Of a stretch of 64,000 nt of DNA, positions 16,516-24,920 are shown one piece after another; the stretch's first letter is position 1; each line of letters begins with the position of its first letter. Origin of the DNA: Massilia sp. erpn. Its GTDB lineage: Bacteria > Pseudomonadota > Gammaproteobacteria > Burkholderiales > Burkholderiaceae_D. The stretch is taken from assembly GCF_024400215.1 (NCBI RefSeq), contig NZ_CP053748.1:3596001-3660000 (forward strand). Direction: 5' to 3'. The notes under the pieces are model-generated. The model did no database searches. It saw only the letters and a program-made list of their open reading frames with translations, and had not been told where the DNA came from. The position numbers and the translations under genes are program-made.

Positions 16516-17462
16516 GTGCTGCTTCGTTTGCGTACCGTCAGCGCCAGGAAGTAGGCGCCGCATACCAGGTTGACCAGGATGCTGACGGTGGTCTTGTAAT
16601 TGAACAGGTGCTCGACCAGGAGTTGGGCGGCGATGAAGATGCCGATGGCGACCGCGCAGCCCAGGGGTAGGGTGAACCGGTGCCGGCCATTGCCGGCCAG
16701 CGCGTAGGCGGTGTTGGCGACAAAAATCCCCATGAAGGCAGTCGGTCCGATCAGGCTGGTCGAGACCGCAACCAGGACGGCGATCAGCGCCAGATAGCGC
16801 CGCGTATGGCGCGCGTGGTCCACGCCCAGCGAAATGGCCTGCTCGCGGCCCAGGGCCAGCACGTCGAGCACCGGCAGGGTCTTGCGTGCGGCGATGCAGA
16901 CGGCGGCCAGCGCCAGCGCCGCCACCAGCAGGGACTCGGGCCGCGCCCGGTTGAAGGAAGCGTAGCTCAGGCCCTGGAACACGGCGAACTCGCCGGGGGC
17001 GATGCGCAGCTGGACGAACTGGGTGAAACTGCCGATCACCATTGTCAGCACCAGGCCCAGCAGCAGCGGACGATACAGGTCGCTTCCACTGCCGCGCAGC
17101 AGCCAGTGGTGCAAGCCCCAGGAATAGGCCAGCATCAGGAGGATGGAAACGAGGAAGTTGCCGCCCACGCCAAGCAGCGCCTGTCCCTGCGCGCCCAGCA
17201 GCAGGAGCAGCAGCGCCTGCCACAGCAGATAGACCGCCTCGTAACCCATGACCGCCGGCGTCAGGATGCGGTTGCCGGACAGGGTCTGAAAGGCGATCGC
17301 GGACAGCGCAACGCAGACGCCGCCAATGGCGATGGCCGCCAGCCGCAGCAAGCGCTTGGGAATGACGTAGTCGAAATCCAGCCCCGCGCCCGCAAAGACG
17401 AACACGGCGGCAAGCAAAACGACGGCCAGCCAGATTGCCCACAGCGGGATAGCGCGCCTCAT
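16512..17462 (-). CDS. FecCD-family siderophore ABC permease (second subunit)
   Basis: Inner-membrane permease of 316 residues with eight or more hydrophobic helices. The block PKRLLRLAAIAIGGVCVALS followed by FQTLSGNRILTPAVMGYEAV is the signature of the YclO/CeuC/VctG branch of FecCD permeases. LDVLALGREQAISLGVDHAR contains the cytoplasmic coupling loop that contacts the ATPase. It overlaps the first permease and the ATPase gene by four bases each. It pairs with the permease encoded at 17459-18409 to form the import channel. Confidence 0.92.
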   Translation of the reverse strand: MRRAIPLWAIWLAVVLLAAVFVFAGAGLDFDYVIPKRLLRLAAIAIGGVCVALSAIAFQTLSGNRILTPAVMGYEAVYLLWQALLLLLLGAQGQALLGVGGNFLVSILLMLAYSWGLHHWLLRGSGSDLYRPLLLGLVLTMVIGSFTQFVQLRIAPGEFAVFQGLSYASFNRARPESLLVAALALAAVCIAARKTLPVLDVLALGREQAISLGVDHARHTRRYLALIAVLVAVSTSLIGPTAFMGIFVANTAYALAGNGRHRFTLPLGCAVAIGIFIAAQLLVEHLFNYKTTVSILVNLVCGAYFLALTVRKRSST

Positions 17463-18409
17463 CGCGCGCCCCGCAACAGCAGCACGAAGAACAGCACGCC
17501 GCCCACGCCGCCCGCCGTCAGGCCAATCGGCACCTCGAAGGGGTAGAGCAGCAGGCGGCCCGCGATATCGCAGACCAGCAGCAGGGCCGCGCCGGAGAGG
17601 GCAATCAGGGGCAGGGTGCGGCCCAGGTTCTCGCCGTAGCGACGCGCCACCAGATGCGGCACGACCAGGCCGACAAAGGGGATCGCCCCCACGGTGATGA
17701 CGGTGGCCGCCACGGTCACGGACACCAGCAGCAGGCCCAGCGTCATGGTGGCGGCATAGCTCAGGCCCAGGCTGGTGGCCATGTCCTCGCCCATGCCGAG
17801 CACGGTGAAGCGCTGCGCATACAGATAGGTCAGCGCGACGATGGGCAGCACAAGGTAGATGAGTTCGTAGTGTCCTTCGACGATCTTGGAAAAGTCGCCC
17901 AGCAGCCAGCCCTGCATGCTCTGCAGCATGCCCTGACGATAGGCGTAAAACTCGGCAGCGGCGCTGAGCACGCTGCCGTACATGAGGCCGATCACCGGCA
18001 CCAGCACCGTGTTGCGGAAGCGGATGCGGCGGATCAGGGCGATATACAGCAAGCTCGCCGCAAAGCAGAACACCAGGGCGAACAGCATGCGGCCCAGCGT
18101 GCTGGTGGCCATGGCCGGCGGCAGCGCCGTCAGTGATACCAGGATGCCGAGCTTGGCCGCATCCAGGCCGCCTGAGGTGCCTGGCTCGACGAATTTATTG
18201 CGCACGATGTGCTGCAGGATCACGCCGCAAACGGACAGGCCAACGCCGGTCAGCACCAGCGCCGCCAGGCGCGGCAGACGGCTGGCCGTCAGCGTCAGCC
18301 AGGCGTCGCCCGACAGCGAGACCAGCTGCGGCCATGCCAGCTGGCGCGCGCCGACCAGCAGCGAGGCGCCGCACAGCACGACAAACAAACCAAACAAACG
18401 AATCGGCAT
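17459..18409 (-). CDS. FecCD-family siderophore ABC permease (first subunit)
   Basis: Inner-membrane permease of 316 residues. SRLPRLAALVLTGVGLSVCG followed by ILQHIVRNKFVEPGTSGGLD is the signature of the YclN/CeuB/FatD branch. GAIPFVGLVVPHLVARRYGE near the C terminus is the classic FecCD coupling region. The start ATG shares one base with the TGA of the upstream ABC half-transporter gene (TGATG), so the two transport systems are transcribed and translated as one unit. Confidence 0.92.
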   Translation of the reverse strand: MPIRLFGLFVVLCGASLLVGARQLAWPQLVSLSGDAWLTLTASRLPRLAALVLTGVGLSVCGVILQHIVRNKFVEPGTSGGLDAAKLGILVSLTALPPAMATSTLGRMLFALVFCFAASLLYIALIRRIRFRNTVLVPVIGLMYGSVLSAAAEFYAYRQGMLQSMQGWLLGDFSKIVEGHYELIYLVLPIVALTYLYAQRFTVLGMGEDMATSLGLSYAATMTLGLLLVSVTVAATVITVGAIPFVGLVVPHLVARRYGENLGRTLPLIALSGAALLLVCDIAGRLLLYPFEVPIGLTAGGVGGVLFFVLLLRGAR

Positions 18410-20247
18410 CAGCTATTTGCCTCATCAGCTGCCACCGCCATCGTCCCTGCAACCTTGGTCGCTACCGCCGCAGCTACTGGCGCTTCCGCCTCCGTCGCCG
18501 TGCTGGCTGCGATGCGCCAGCCTTTGGCGGTTTGGCGCTGGGCCAGGAATTGCGCGTAGAGACCTTGCTTGGCGCGCAGTTGCGCCGGCGTGCCTTGTTC
18601 GACCACCCGGCCTTCATCGAGCACCACGATCTGGTCGGCCATGGCGACGGTGGAGAGCTGGTGTGCGATCACGATCAGCGTGCGCTGGCCGCGCAGCCTT
18701 GCCAGCGTGTCGGCGATGGCGGCCTGGTTTTCCGCGTCCAGCGCGGCGGTGGCTTCGTCCACCAGCAGGATGGGTGCGTCCTTGACCAGGGCGCGGGCGA
18801 TGGCGATACGCTGCCGTTCGCCGCCCGACAAGCGTGCACCGCCTTCACCCACCAGGGTGGCCATGCCTTGCGGCAGGCGTTCGATGATCTCAGTCACGCC
18901 AGCCTGGCGCGCCGCCTCCATGATCTCTGCTTCGCTGGCATCGGGCTTGCCGACGCGGATATTGTCGGCAATGTTGCCCGCGAACAGGTAGTTGTCCTGG
19001 AAGATCTGGCTGATCTGGCCGGCTAATTGAGTATGGGACATCTGCCGCACGTCGACGCCGCCCACCAGCACGCTGCCCTGGTCCACGTCGAAGAAGCGGG
19101 CGATCAGGCGTGCCAAGGTGGTCTTGCCCGAACCCGATGTGCCGATCAGCGCCGTCATGCTGCCCGGCGCGATGCGCAGGCCGACGCCGCGCAGCACCTC
19201 GGGCATATCCGCCGCATAGCGGAAATGGACGTCACGCAGCTCGACCGAGGCGTCGCGCGGCGCCTGCGGCGCGGCAGGTTCCGGCAGGGGCAGGCCGGCA
19301 TAAATTTCCTCGATTGCTTCGAGCTGGCCACGGGCGCCGCGCAGCACCTCGCCATAAGCGGCCAGTTCCAGCAGCGGGTCGATGAAGCGCACCACCAGCA
19401 GCAGCGCGACGATAGCGCCGATCAGGTCTGCGCCGGCCAGTGTGCCGCCCAGATGCTGGTTCAGCCACAGCGTGGCGGCGATCAGCAGGGCGGCGAAGAT
19501 GGCTTGCACGGCCCAGACATTGCAGACCGCGGCCAGCGCCGATTGCCAGATCAGCCGCGTGCCCGCTTGGCGCTGCCGCTCGACGGCCTGTTCGAGGAAG
19601 CGTGTGCCGCCGCCCTCGCCATTGAAGGCGCGCAGCACCGACTGGGCCTGCGCGAATTCCACCATGCGCTGGCTGGCATCGGCAAAGTGCTCATGATAGG
19701 TTTCGTCGGCGCGGCGCGCGATCCGCGCCGTCAGCACGAAGGCGCCGGCCAGCAGGGGCAGGCCCGCCAGCGCGATCAGGCCCAGCGGCCAATGCAGCGC
19801 GAACAGCGCCGCCACGATCACCAGCGGCGTCACCACGCCGCAGATCACGGGCGTGAACACATGGGCGGGCAGTTGGGCCACGGCCATCATGCCCTGGGTG
19901 ACGACATGGCCGAGGCGGGCCGTATTCTGTGCCGTGAACCAGCCCACCGGCAGACGCGCGACGTGCTCGCCCAGACGATGGCGGCCGCTTTGCAGGAGGG
20001 CGACGCCGACGCGGATGCCGGCCCGCTCCACCTGGCGCCGCCAGGCCCAGCAGATGGCCATGCCGATCAGCAGCGCGACCAGCCAGGGCGCGGCCCCGGC
20101 TGCATCGCCTACAAGCAGGAGACCCAGCGCGGGCGCCAGGGTCGTGATGGTCAGCCCGCACAGCAGGCCATAGCTCACCGCCAGCCAGAGGTAGCGGCGC
20201 AGGATGGCGACATCCTTGCCCAGCAATTGCAAAAAGGTTTTCAGCAT
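18409..20247 (-). CDS. ABC half-transporter of YbtQ/IrtB type (membrane plus ATPase domain)
   Basis: Fused transporter half of 612 residues. Six hydrophobic helices occupy residues about 15-300, and the ATPase domain follows with Walker A GTSGSGKTTLARLI, signature LSGGERQRIAIARAL and Walker B ILLVDEATAALD. The start ATG at 20247 overlaps the partner gene by seven bases. Exporter-fold pairs of this kind inside siderophore loci (YbtPQ, IrtAB) act as importers of the ferric siderophore or strip iron at the inner membrane. Here the pair stands in front of a conventional siderophore ABC importer, so import or siderophore export are both possible. The last 40 residues are an alanine-rich low-complexity tail. 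Confidence 0.87.
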   Translation of the reverse strand: MLKTFLQLLGKDVAILRRYLWLAVSYGLLCGLTITTLAPALGLLLVGDAAGAAPWLVALLIGMAICWAWRRQVERAGIRVGVALLQSGRHRLGEHVARLPVGWFTAQNTARLGHVVTQGMMAVAQLPAHVFTPVICGVVTPLVIVAALFALHWPLGLIALAGLPLLAGAFVLTARIARRADETYHEHFADASQRMVEFAQAQSVLRAFNGEGGGTRFLEQAVERQRQAGTRLIWQSALAAVCNVWAVQAIFAALLIAATLWLNQHLGGTLAGADLIGAIVALLLVVRFIDPLLELAAYGEVLRGARGQLEAIEEIYAGLPLPEPAAPQAPRDASVELRDVHFRYAADMPEVLRGVGLRIAPGSMTALIGTSGSGKTTLARLIARFFDVDQGSVLVGGVDVRQMSHTQLAGQISQIFQDNYLFAGNIADNIRVGKPDASEAEIMEAARQAGVTEIIERLPQGMATLVGEGGARLSGGERQRIAIARALVKDAPILLVDEATAALDAENQAAIADTLARLRGQRTLIVIAHQLSTVAMADQIVVLDEGRVVEQGTPAQLRAKQGLYAQFLAQRQTAKGWRIAASTATEAEAPVAAAVATKVAGTMAVAADEANS

Positions 20248-22031
20248 GACGATTCCTCCGGCTCGGTGGATGTGGCGTAGCCCCCTTGGGACCACAGCCG
20301 CGCATAGCGGCCTTCCTGTGCCAGCAGCTGTGCATGGCGGCCTTGTTCGACGATGGCGCCGCCGTCCAGCACGAGGATGCGGTCGGCCTGCATCACCGTG
20401 TCGAGCCGGTGCGCGATCACCAGCAGGGTGCGTCCCTGGGCGAAGCGCGACAGGGCGTCCTGGATCGCCACCTCGTTGCCGGCGTCGGCGGCGGCTGTGG
20501 CTTCGTCGAGCACGAGGATGGGCGGATCGAGCAGCACGGCGCGGGCGATGCTCACGCGCTGGCGCTCGCCGCCGGAGAGCTGGGCGTCCTCTCCCACCAC
20601 CGAGTCATAGCCGCGCGGCAGGGCCAGGATGGTTTCATGGATATTGGCGGCGCGCGCCGCCGCTTCGATCTCCTGCTGGCTGGCAGCCGGGCGGCCGAGG
20701 GCGATGTTGTCGCGCACGCTGGCATGGATCAGACGCACTTCCTGCAGCACGAAGCCGATGCGCCGGTAGAGCTGCGCACTTTCGATCTGGCGCAAGTCCG
20801 CGCCGCCGAGCGTGATGCGGCCCTGGCTCGGATCGAAGAAGCGCAGCAGCAGGCGCGCCAGCGTCGACTTGCCGGCGCCCGAAGGGCCGACGATGGCCGT
20901 CACCGTGCCGGGCGCGAGGGTGAAGCTGATGTCCTTCAGCGCCTGCTGTTCCGTGCCGTAGGCATAGCCCACGTTCTCGAAACGGACTTCATGGCCGCTG
21001 GGCAGCGCTTGCCGGCCGGGCACGGGTACTGACAGCACCGGTGTGTCCAGCAGTGCCAGCACGCGCTGGGCGGCGCCGGTGGCGCCCTGCAGATCATGCA
21101 GCAGCGTGTGCAGCAGGAGCACGGGCGCGCAGATGCCCGGCGCCACCAGGGCAAAGGGCAGCACCTCGGCGGGGGCGATCCAGCCCAGGCTCGTGAACAG
21201 CGCGCCGAAGCCGAGCACCACGCCCAGCACCGTCACCGGCGCGACCAGCGCGTGGGCGTGGGCCATGGTCGCCACCAGGGGGCGCGTGAAGTTGGCGAAG
21301 GATTGGGCGAAACCATCGACCGCCGCGCGGTAGCCCTCATGCGCCTGGCCGCTGGTGCCGAAGGCCTTGACCACGGGGATGCCGTTTACGAATTCGACGG
21401 TTGCGCTATTGAGGCGTCCGAGGCGGCCGACAAACTCCTGCATATTCGCGCCGCTGGCTTTCATGGCCCGTTGCAGGAACAGGAAGAAGCCGGGGAAGGG
21501 CAGCAGGGCGGCGATGGCCATGCGCCAGTCGAGCGCAAACAGGTAGATGGCCGAGATCAGGATGGCGCCCGCCGCCCGTCCCACCGCCGTGTAGAAGTGG
21601 GCGGTCAGGCTGTGCAGGGTAGCGATATCGTCCTGCATCGCCTGCTTGACCTCGCCCGAGGCGCGCTCGGTGAACCAGCCCAGCGGCACCTGGGCCAGGC
21701 GCTGGGCGGCGGCTCGCCGCAGGTGATGGGTGAGGTGGCCGTCGGCCATATGGGCCAGCAGCTCGCCGGCCGAGACCAGGGCCATGCCGAGCAGCATGCT
21801 CGCTACGCTGACGATGACGGTGCGCCAGATGGTGTCCTGCGCGGCGCTGCCGCTGTCGGCCAGGACGGTCGCCGCGATCTGGGCGATGCCGGCCAAGGGC
21901 ACCAGCGTGAGCGCGGTGCCTAGCGCTGCCAGGATGGCGGCAGCGATCAAACGCCCGTGGATGGGCTGCAATACCCGGCGGATCGGGCCGGGTTCCCTGG
22001 GTTTGGCCGAAGCCGTGTCATGAGTGTGCAT
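20241..22031 (-). CDS. ABC half-transporter of YbtP/IrtA type (membrane plus ATPase domain)
   Basis: First gene of the iron operon, 596 residues. It starts MHTHDTASAKPREPGPIRRV, has about six membrane helices (for example LIAAAILAALGTALTLVPLAG), and an ATPase domain with Walker A GPSGAGKSTLARLL, Q-loop IGFVLQEVRL, signature LSGGERQRVSIARAV and Walker B ILVLDEATAAAD. No extra siderophore-interacting (flavin) domain of the mycobacterial IrtA type is present at the N terminus. It overlaps its partner half by seven bases and has a near-perfect Fur box about 40 bases before its start codon. Confidence 0.88.
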   Translation of the reverse strand: MHTHDTASAKPREPGPIRRVLQPIHGRLIAAAILAALGTALTLVPLAGIAQIAATVLADSGSAAQDTIWRTVIVSVASMLLGMALVSAGELLAHMADGHLTHHLRRAAAQRLAQVPLGWFTERASGEVKQAMQDDIATLHSLTAHFYTAVGRAAGAILISAIYLFALDWRMAIAALLPFPGFFLFLQRAMKASGANMQEFVGRLGRLNSATVEFVNGIPVVKAFGTSGQAHEGYRAAVDGFAQSFANFTRPLVATMAHAHALVAPVTVLGVVLGFGALFTSLGWIAPAEVLPFALVAPGICAPVLLLHTLLHDLQGATGAAQRVLALLDTPVLSVPVPGRQALPSGHEVRFENVGYAYGTEQQALKDISFTLAPGTVTAIVGPSGAGKSTLARLLLRFFDPSQGRITLGGADLRQIESAQLYRRIGFVLQEVRLIHASVRDNIALGRPAASQQEIEAAARAANIHETILALPRGYDSVVGEDAQLSGGERQRVSIARAVLLDPPILVLDEATAAADAGNEVAIQDALSRFAQGRTLLVIAHRLDTVMQADRILVLDGGAIVEQGRHAQLLAQEGRYARLWSQGGYATSTEPEESSC

Positions 22032-22064
22032 GGGAATGGAATGGTGGGTGAGGGATTTGAATGC

Positions 22065-22084
22065 GAATCATAATGAGAATCATT
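22065..22084. promoter_or_regulatory. Fur box of the iron-uptake operon
   Basis: AATGAGAATCATT (22072-22084) matches 12 of 13 positions of the Fur core AATGATAATCATT, and the preceding GAATCATAATG forms an overlapping second half-site. It lies 41 bases upstream of the first gene of the minus-strand siderophore operon. Confidence 0.82.
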
Positions 22085-22186
22085 TACAAAAACAGAAACA
22101 CTTTAGCATGGCTTTCTTGCGCCCTCACGCGAAACGGCCCACCGGCCAGGGTGTTAAGATCGGCGCCTAAAAAAACAGGACACAAT

Positions 22187-22209
22187 TTAGTTTCATCATA
22201 CTAAACTAA
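22187..22209. promoter_or_regulatory. Candidate operator of the TetR-type regulator
   Basis: A perfect 7-bp inverted repeat, TTAGTTT ... AAACTAA, with a 9-base spacer, in an AT-rich stretch 66 bases before the TetR-type gene. TetR proteins usually bind such repeats at their own promoter. Confidence 0.5.
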
Positions 22210-22274
22210 TTAAAGTGAATGAACAAGACGGGCAATTTGTCCATATGGCTGCGGCCACCGATCAAGGAACCAGC

Positions 22275-22895
22275 ATGAACTCGCCACAACCGACGCCGAC
22301 GCGCGGACGCCCGCGTACCATCACCCGCGAACGCATCGCCGACGCCGGCATTGGGATCGGCCTGCCCAACATCACCTTCGTCGGCGTCGCCGCCGCGCTC
22401 GGGGTGAGCCATATGGCGCTCTACAAGCATGTGGCCAGCCTGGAGGCGCTCAAGCATCTGGTGGCCGAGGAGATTTTCAGCCGCTGGCAGATTCCTCGTG
22501 CCAGCGCGGCGGAGCGCTGTGATTTGAAGGAATACCTGATCGCCTTCACCGATTCGGTCAGGGAATTCGTCAAGGCCCACCCTGGGCTGACGCCTTACGT
22601 GATCCGCCGCGTGGCCGCCACCCAGCCCATGCTGGACAAGATCGACGAACACCAGAACCATATCGCCACAGCCTATGGCGTATCCAAGGAGCAGGCGCGC
22701 TGGCTGCTGGCGACCGTGGCCTTCCACGGCATCGCCGTAGCCGACACCATGTATTCGGTGGCCGGCCGCGAGCCCGTGGTGGCGGCTGACCGCGCCGCCG
22801 AAGAGGCGGAGATGGAGGCTGAATTCACCCAGGGCATGCATGCACTCATCGTCGGCGCGCTGCTCATTCTGAAGGATGGCTCTCGCCCGGTTTGA
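22275..22895 (+). CDS. TetR family transcriptional regulator
   Basis: DNA-binding regulator of 206 residues. The start ATG at 22275 has AAGGA six bases upstream; in-frame starts at 22215 (GTG) and 22245 lack this. The N-terminal helix-turn-helix spans about residues 15-60 (RERIADAGIGIGLPNITFVG, then AAALGVSHMALYKHVASLEA), the tetR_N pattern. The remaining 140 residues form the helical ligand-binding and dimer domain, ending in a hydrophobic helix (HALIVGALLILKDG). The ligand is not predictable. It lies between the iron operon (divergent) and a LytS/LytR pair (downstream, same strand, 110 bases), so either could be a target. Confidence 0.88.
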   Translation: MNSPQPTPTRGRPRTITRERIADAGIGIGLPNITFVGVAAALGVSHMALYKHVASLEALKHLVAEEIFSRWQIPRASAAERCDLKEYLIAFTDSVREFVKAHPGLTPYVIRRVAATQPMLDKIDEHQNHIATAYGVSKEQARWLLATVAFHGIAVADTMYSVAGREPVVAADRAAEEAEMEAEFTQGMHALIVGALLILKDGSRPV

Positions 22896-23005
22896 GTCCT
22901 CCTTACGACAGTTTCGCTCCCGATCGGGCCGGTTTCGTCGCGGCGGGGTTGCCAGACCGGCAAGCGCACGCAACAATGCGGCTTCCTAACCGCAGCGACC
23001 GTCCC

Positions 23006-24094
23006 ATGAACAGCACCGCCTCCGTCCCCGCCAAACCAGGCCGCAGCCGCCTGCACCGCTTTCTCATCGATGGCATTTACGTCCTGATCTTCAACTTCGC
23101 TTGCGCGGTGATGATCACCTATGTCTTCGGCAATGGCCGCGAGTTCTGGCGCACCCTGCTGATCTCCAACTGCATAGGCTTGACCGCCTTCACCATGATC
23201 GACGGCATACGCCTGCTGGTTTGGGGCAATGAGAAAAAGCCGTCATGGCCGAAATTCATCCTGCTGCTGGCCCTTTCCATGCCGATCGCCCAGTTCCTGG
23301 GGGCGCATCTGGCCGGCTTGCTGTTGGGCGCGAAGCTCGAGTATCTGTATTCCCTGCACGCTGGCCTGATCAACGGCCTGGTATTCACGCTGATGACCAC
23401 GGCCGCCGCCACGCTCTTCTTCGGCAACCGCGACCGTCTGATGCGCGCGCGCGCCGAAGCGGCGCTGGAAAAGGCGCGAGCCGAAGCGGTCGAGCGCCAG
23501 GCTTTGCAAGCGCAATTGCAGCTGCTGCAGGCGCAGATCGAGCCGCATATGCTGTTCAACACCCTGGCCAATCTGCAAGGCCTGATTGGCATCGATCCGG
23601 CGCGCGCCCAGCAGATGCTGGACCAGTTGATACGCTATCTGCGCGCCACCTTGCTGTCCTCGCGCGCGCAAAGCACCACGCTGGAGCAGGAATTTGCGCT
23701 GATGGACGCCTACCTTGGCCTGATGTCGGTGCGCATGGGCGAGCGCTTGAGCTATGCCTTCGAATTGCCTGAGGCATTGCAGGCTGCCCAGGTGCCGCCC
23801 ATGCTGCTGCAGCCGCTGGTGGAAAACGCCATCGCCCACGGCCTGGAACCGAAGATCGAGGGCGGCCATATCGCCGTCAGCGCCCGCATGCAGGCAGAAC
23901 GGCTGGAACTGAGCGTGGCCGACAATGGCCGCGGCCCCGACGCCGGTCCCGGCAAGGAAGGCACCAATGTGGGCCTGTCGAACACGCGCGAACGCTTGCA
24001 AGCCCTGTATGGCAATGCCGCCTCGCTGACCTTGGAAGCGGTGGCGCCGGCTGGCGCGCTGGCCCGCATCCTTCTCCCCATCCAACCCCTTTGA
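23006..24094 (+). CDS. LytS/AlgZ-type membrane histidine kinase
   Basis: Sensor kinase of 362 residues of the His_kinase (PF06580) class. Four hydrophobic helices occupy residues about 20-140. A short coiled coil (RARAEAALEKARAEAVERQ) leads to the kinase box with the phospho-histidine in LQAQIEPHMLFNTLANLQGL (His 181; the family norm is QINPHFLFN). The ATPase domain shows PLVENAIAHGLEPK and DNGRGPDAGPGKEGTNVGLS. Its response regulator follows after ten bases. The ATG at 23006 was chosen; one at 22976 would add ten residues. There is no extracytoplasmic domain, so the signal is probably sensed in the membrane. Confidence 0.9.
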   Translation: MNSTASVPAKPGRSRLHRFLIDGIYVLIFNFACAVMITYVFGNGREFWRTLLISNCIGLTAFTMIDGIRLLVWGNEKKPSWPKFILLLALSMPIAQFLGAHLAGLLLGAKLEYLYSLHAGLINGLVFTLMTTAAATLFFGNRDRLMRARAEAALEKARAEAVERQALQAQLQLLQAQIEPHMLFNTLANLQGLIGIDPARAQQMLDQLIRYLRATLLSSRAQSTTLEQEFALMDAYLGLMSVRMGERLSYAFELPEALQAAQVPPMLLQPLVENAIAHGLEPKIEGGHIAVSARMQAERLELSVADNGRGPDAGPGKEGTNVGLSNTRERLQALYGNAASLTLEAVAPAGALARILLPIQPL

Positions 24095-24104
24095 TACAAG
24101 CAAG

Positions 24105-24905
24105 ATGACGACAGCATTGATTGCAGAAGATGAGCCTATCCTGGCCGCGACCCTGGTCCAGGCCTTGCAGCGATTGTGGCCCGAACTGGAGGTGTTGGCG
24201 ACCTGCCCGAACGGTGTGGCCGCGCTGGAGCAGGCGCTGGCTCTGCGGCCCGACGTACTTTTCTTCGATATCAAGATGCCCGGCAAGAGCGGGCTGGAAG
24301 CGGCTGAGGAATTGAGCGAGCATTGGGATGGCGACCAGCCTTTCCCGCAAATCGTCTTCGTCACGGCTTACGACGAATACGCGCTGCAAGCTTTCGAGCA
24401 CGAGGCGGCCGACTATGTGCTGAAGCCGATCAGCGACGAGCGTCTGGCGCGCACCGTGGCGCGTCTGCGCCAGCGCTTGCAGGTGAAGCCGGCCAGCGGC
24501 GGCATGGACGACCTGCTGGTCCAGCTGCGCGCGCTGACGGCCGGCCCGGCGGCACAAGCCCTGGCGGCGCCGGCCGCCGAACGCCTGACCCTGATCCGGG
24601 CCGCTGTCGGCAACCAGGTGCGCATGATCCCGGTGCAGGAAGTGGTATTTTTTGAAGCGCTGGACAAGTACGTGAACGTGGTCACGGCGGACGGCGAAGC
24701 CCTGATCCGCACCAGCCTGAAGGAGCTGCTGCCCCAGTTGGACAGCCAGCAGTTCTGGCAAGTCCATCGCGGCACCATCGTCAATTCGGTCTGTGTGGCC
24801 AGCTCGGTGCGCGACGAAAGCGGAAAGCTGACGCTGAATCTGCGCAACCGCGACGAGAAGCTGCGCGTCAGCCCCCTCTACGCCCACCTGTTCCGCCAGA
24901 TGTGA
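24105..24905 (+). CDS. LytTR-type response regulator
   Basis: Regulator of 266 residues. The receiver domain has AEDEP, the phosphoacceptor Asp 55 in VLFFDIKMPGKSGLEA, and the conserved lysine in ADYVLKPISDERLARTV. An alanine-rich linker leads to a LytTR DNA-binding domain (VRMIPVQEVVFFEALDKYVN ... QFWQVHRGTIVNSVCVA). It is the partner of the kinase just upstream. LytTR systems often control neighbouring envelope transport genes, and here the next operon, which converges 15 bases away, is an envelope ABC system. Confidence 0.92.
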   Translation: MTTALIAEDEPILAATLVQALQRLWPELEVLATCPNGVAALEQALALRPDVLFFDIKMPGKSGLEAAEELSEHWDGDQPFPQIVFVTAYDEYALQAFEHEAADYVLKPISDERLARTVARLRQRLQVKPASGGMDDLLVQLRALTAGPAAQALAAPAAERLTLIRAAVGNQVRMIPVQEVVFFEALDKYVNVVTADGEALIRTSLKELLPQLDSQQFWQVHRGTIVNSVCVASSVRDESGKLTLNLRNRDEKLRVSPLYAHLFRQM

Positions 24906-24920
24906 TCGCGCCGGATGTGA

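Noticed and set aside
16516..17442. Frame extension that would fuse about 300 residues to the N terminus of the siderophore ATPase
   Set aside because: The extra part is out-of-frame permease sequence; the ATG at 16515 gives the standard ATPase start.
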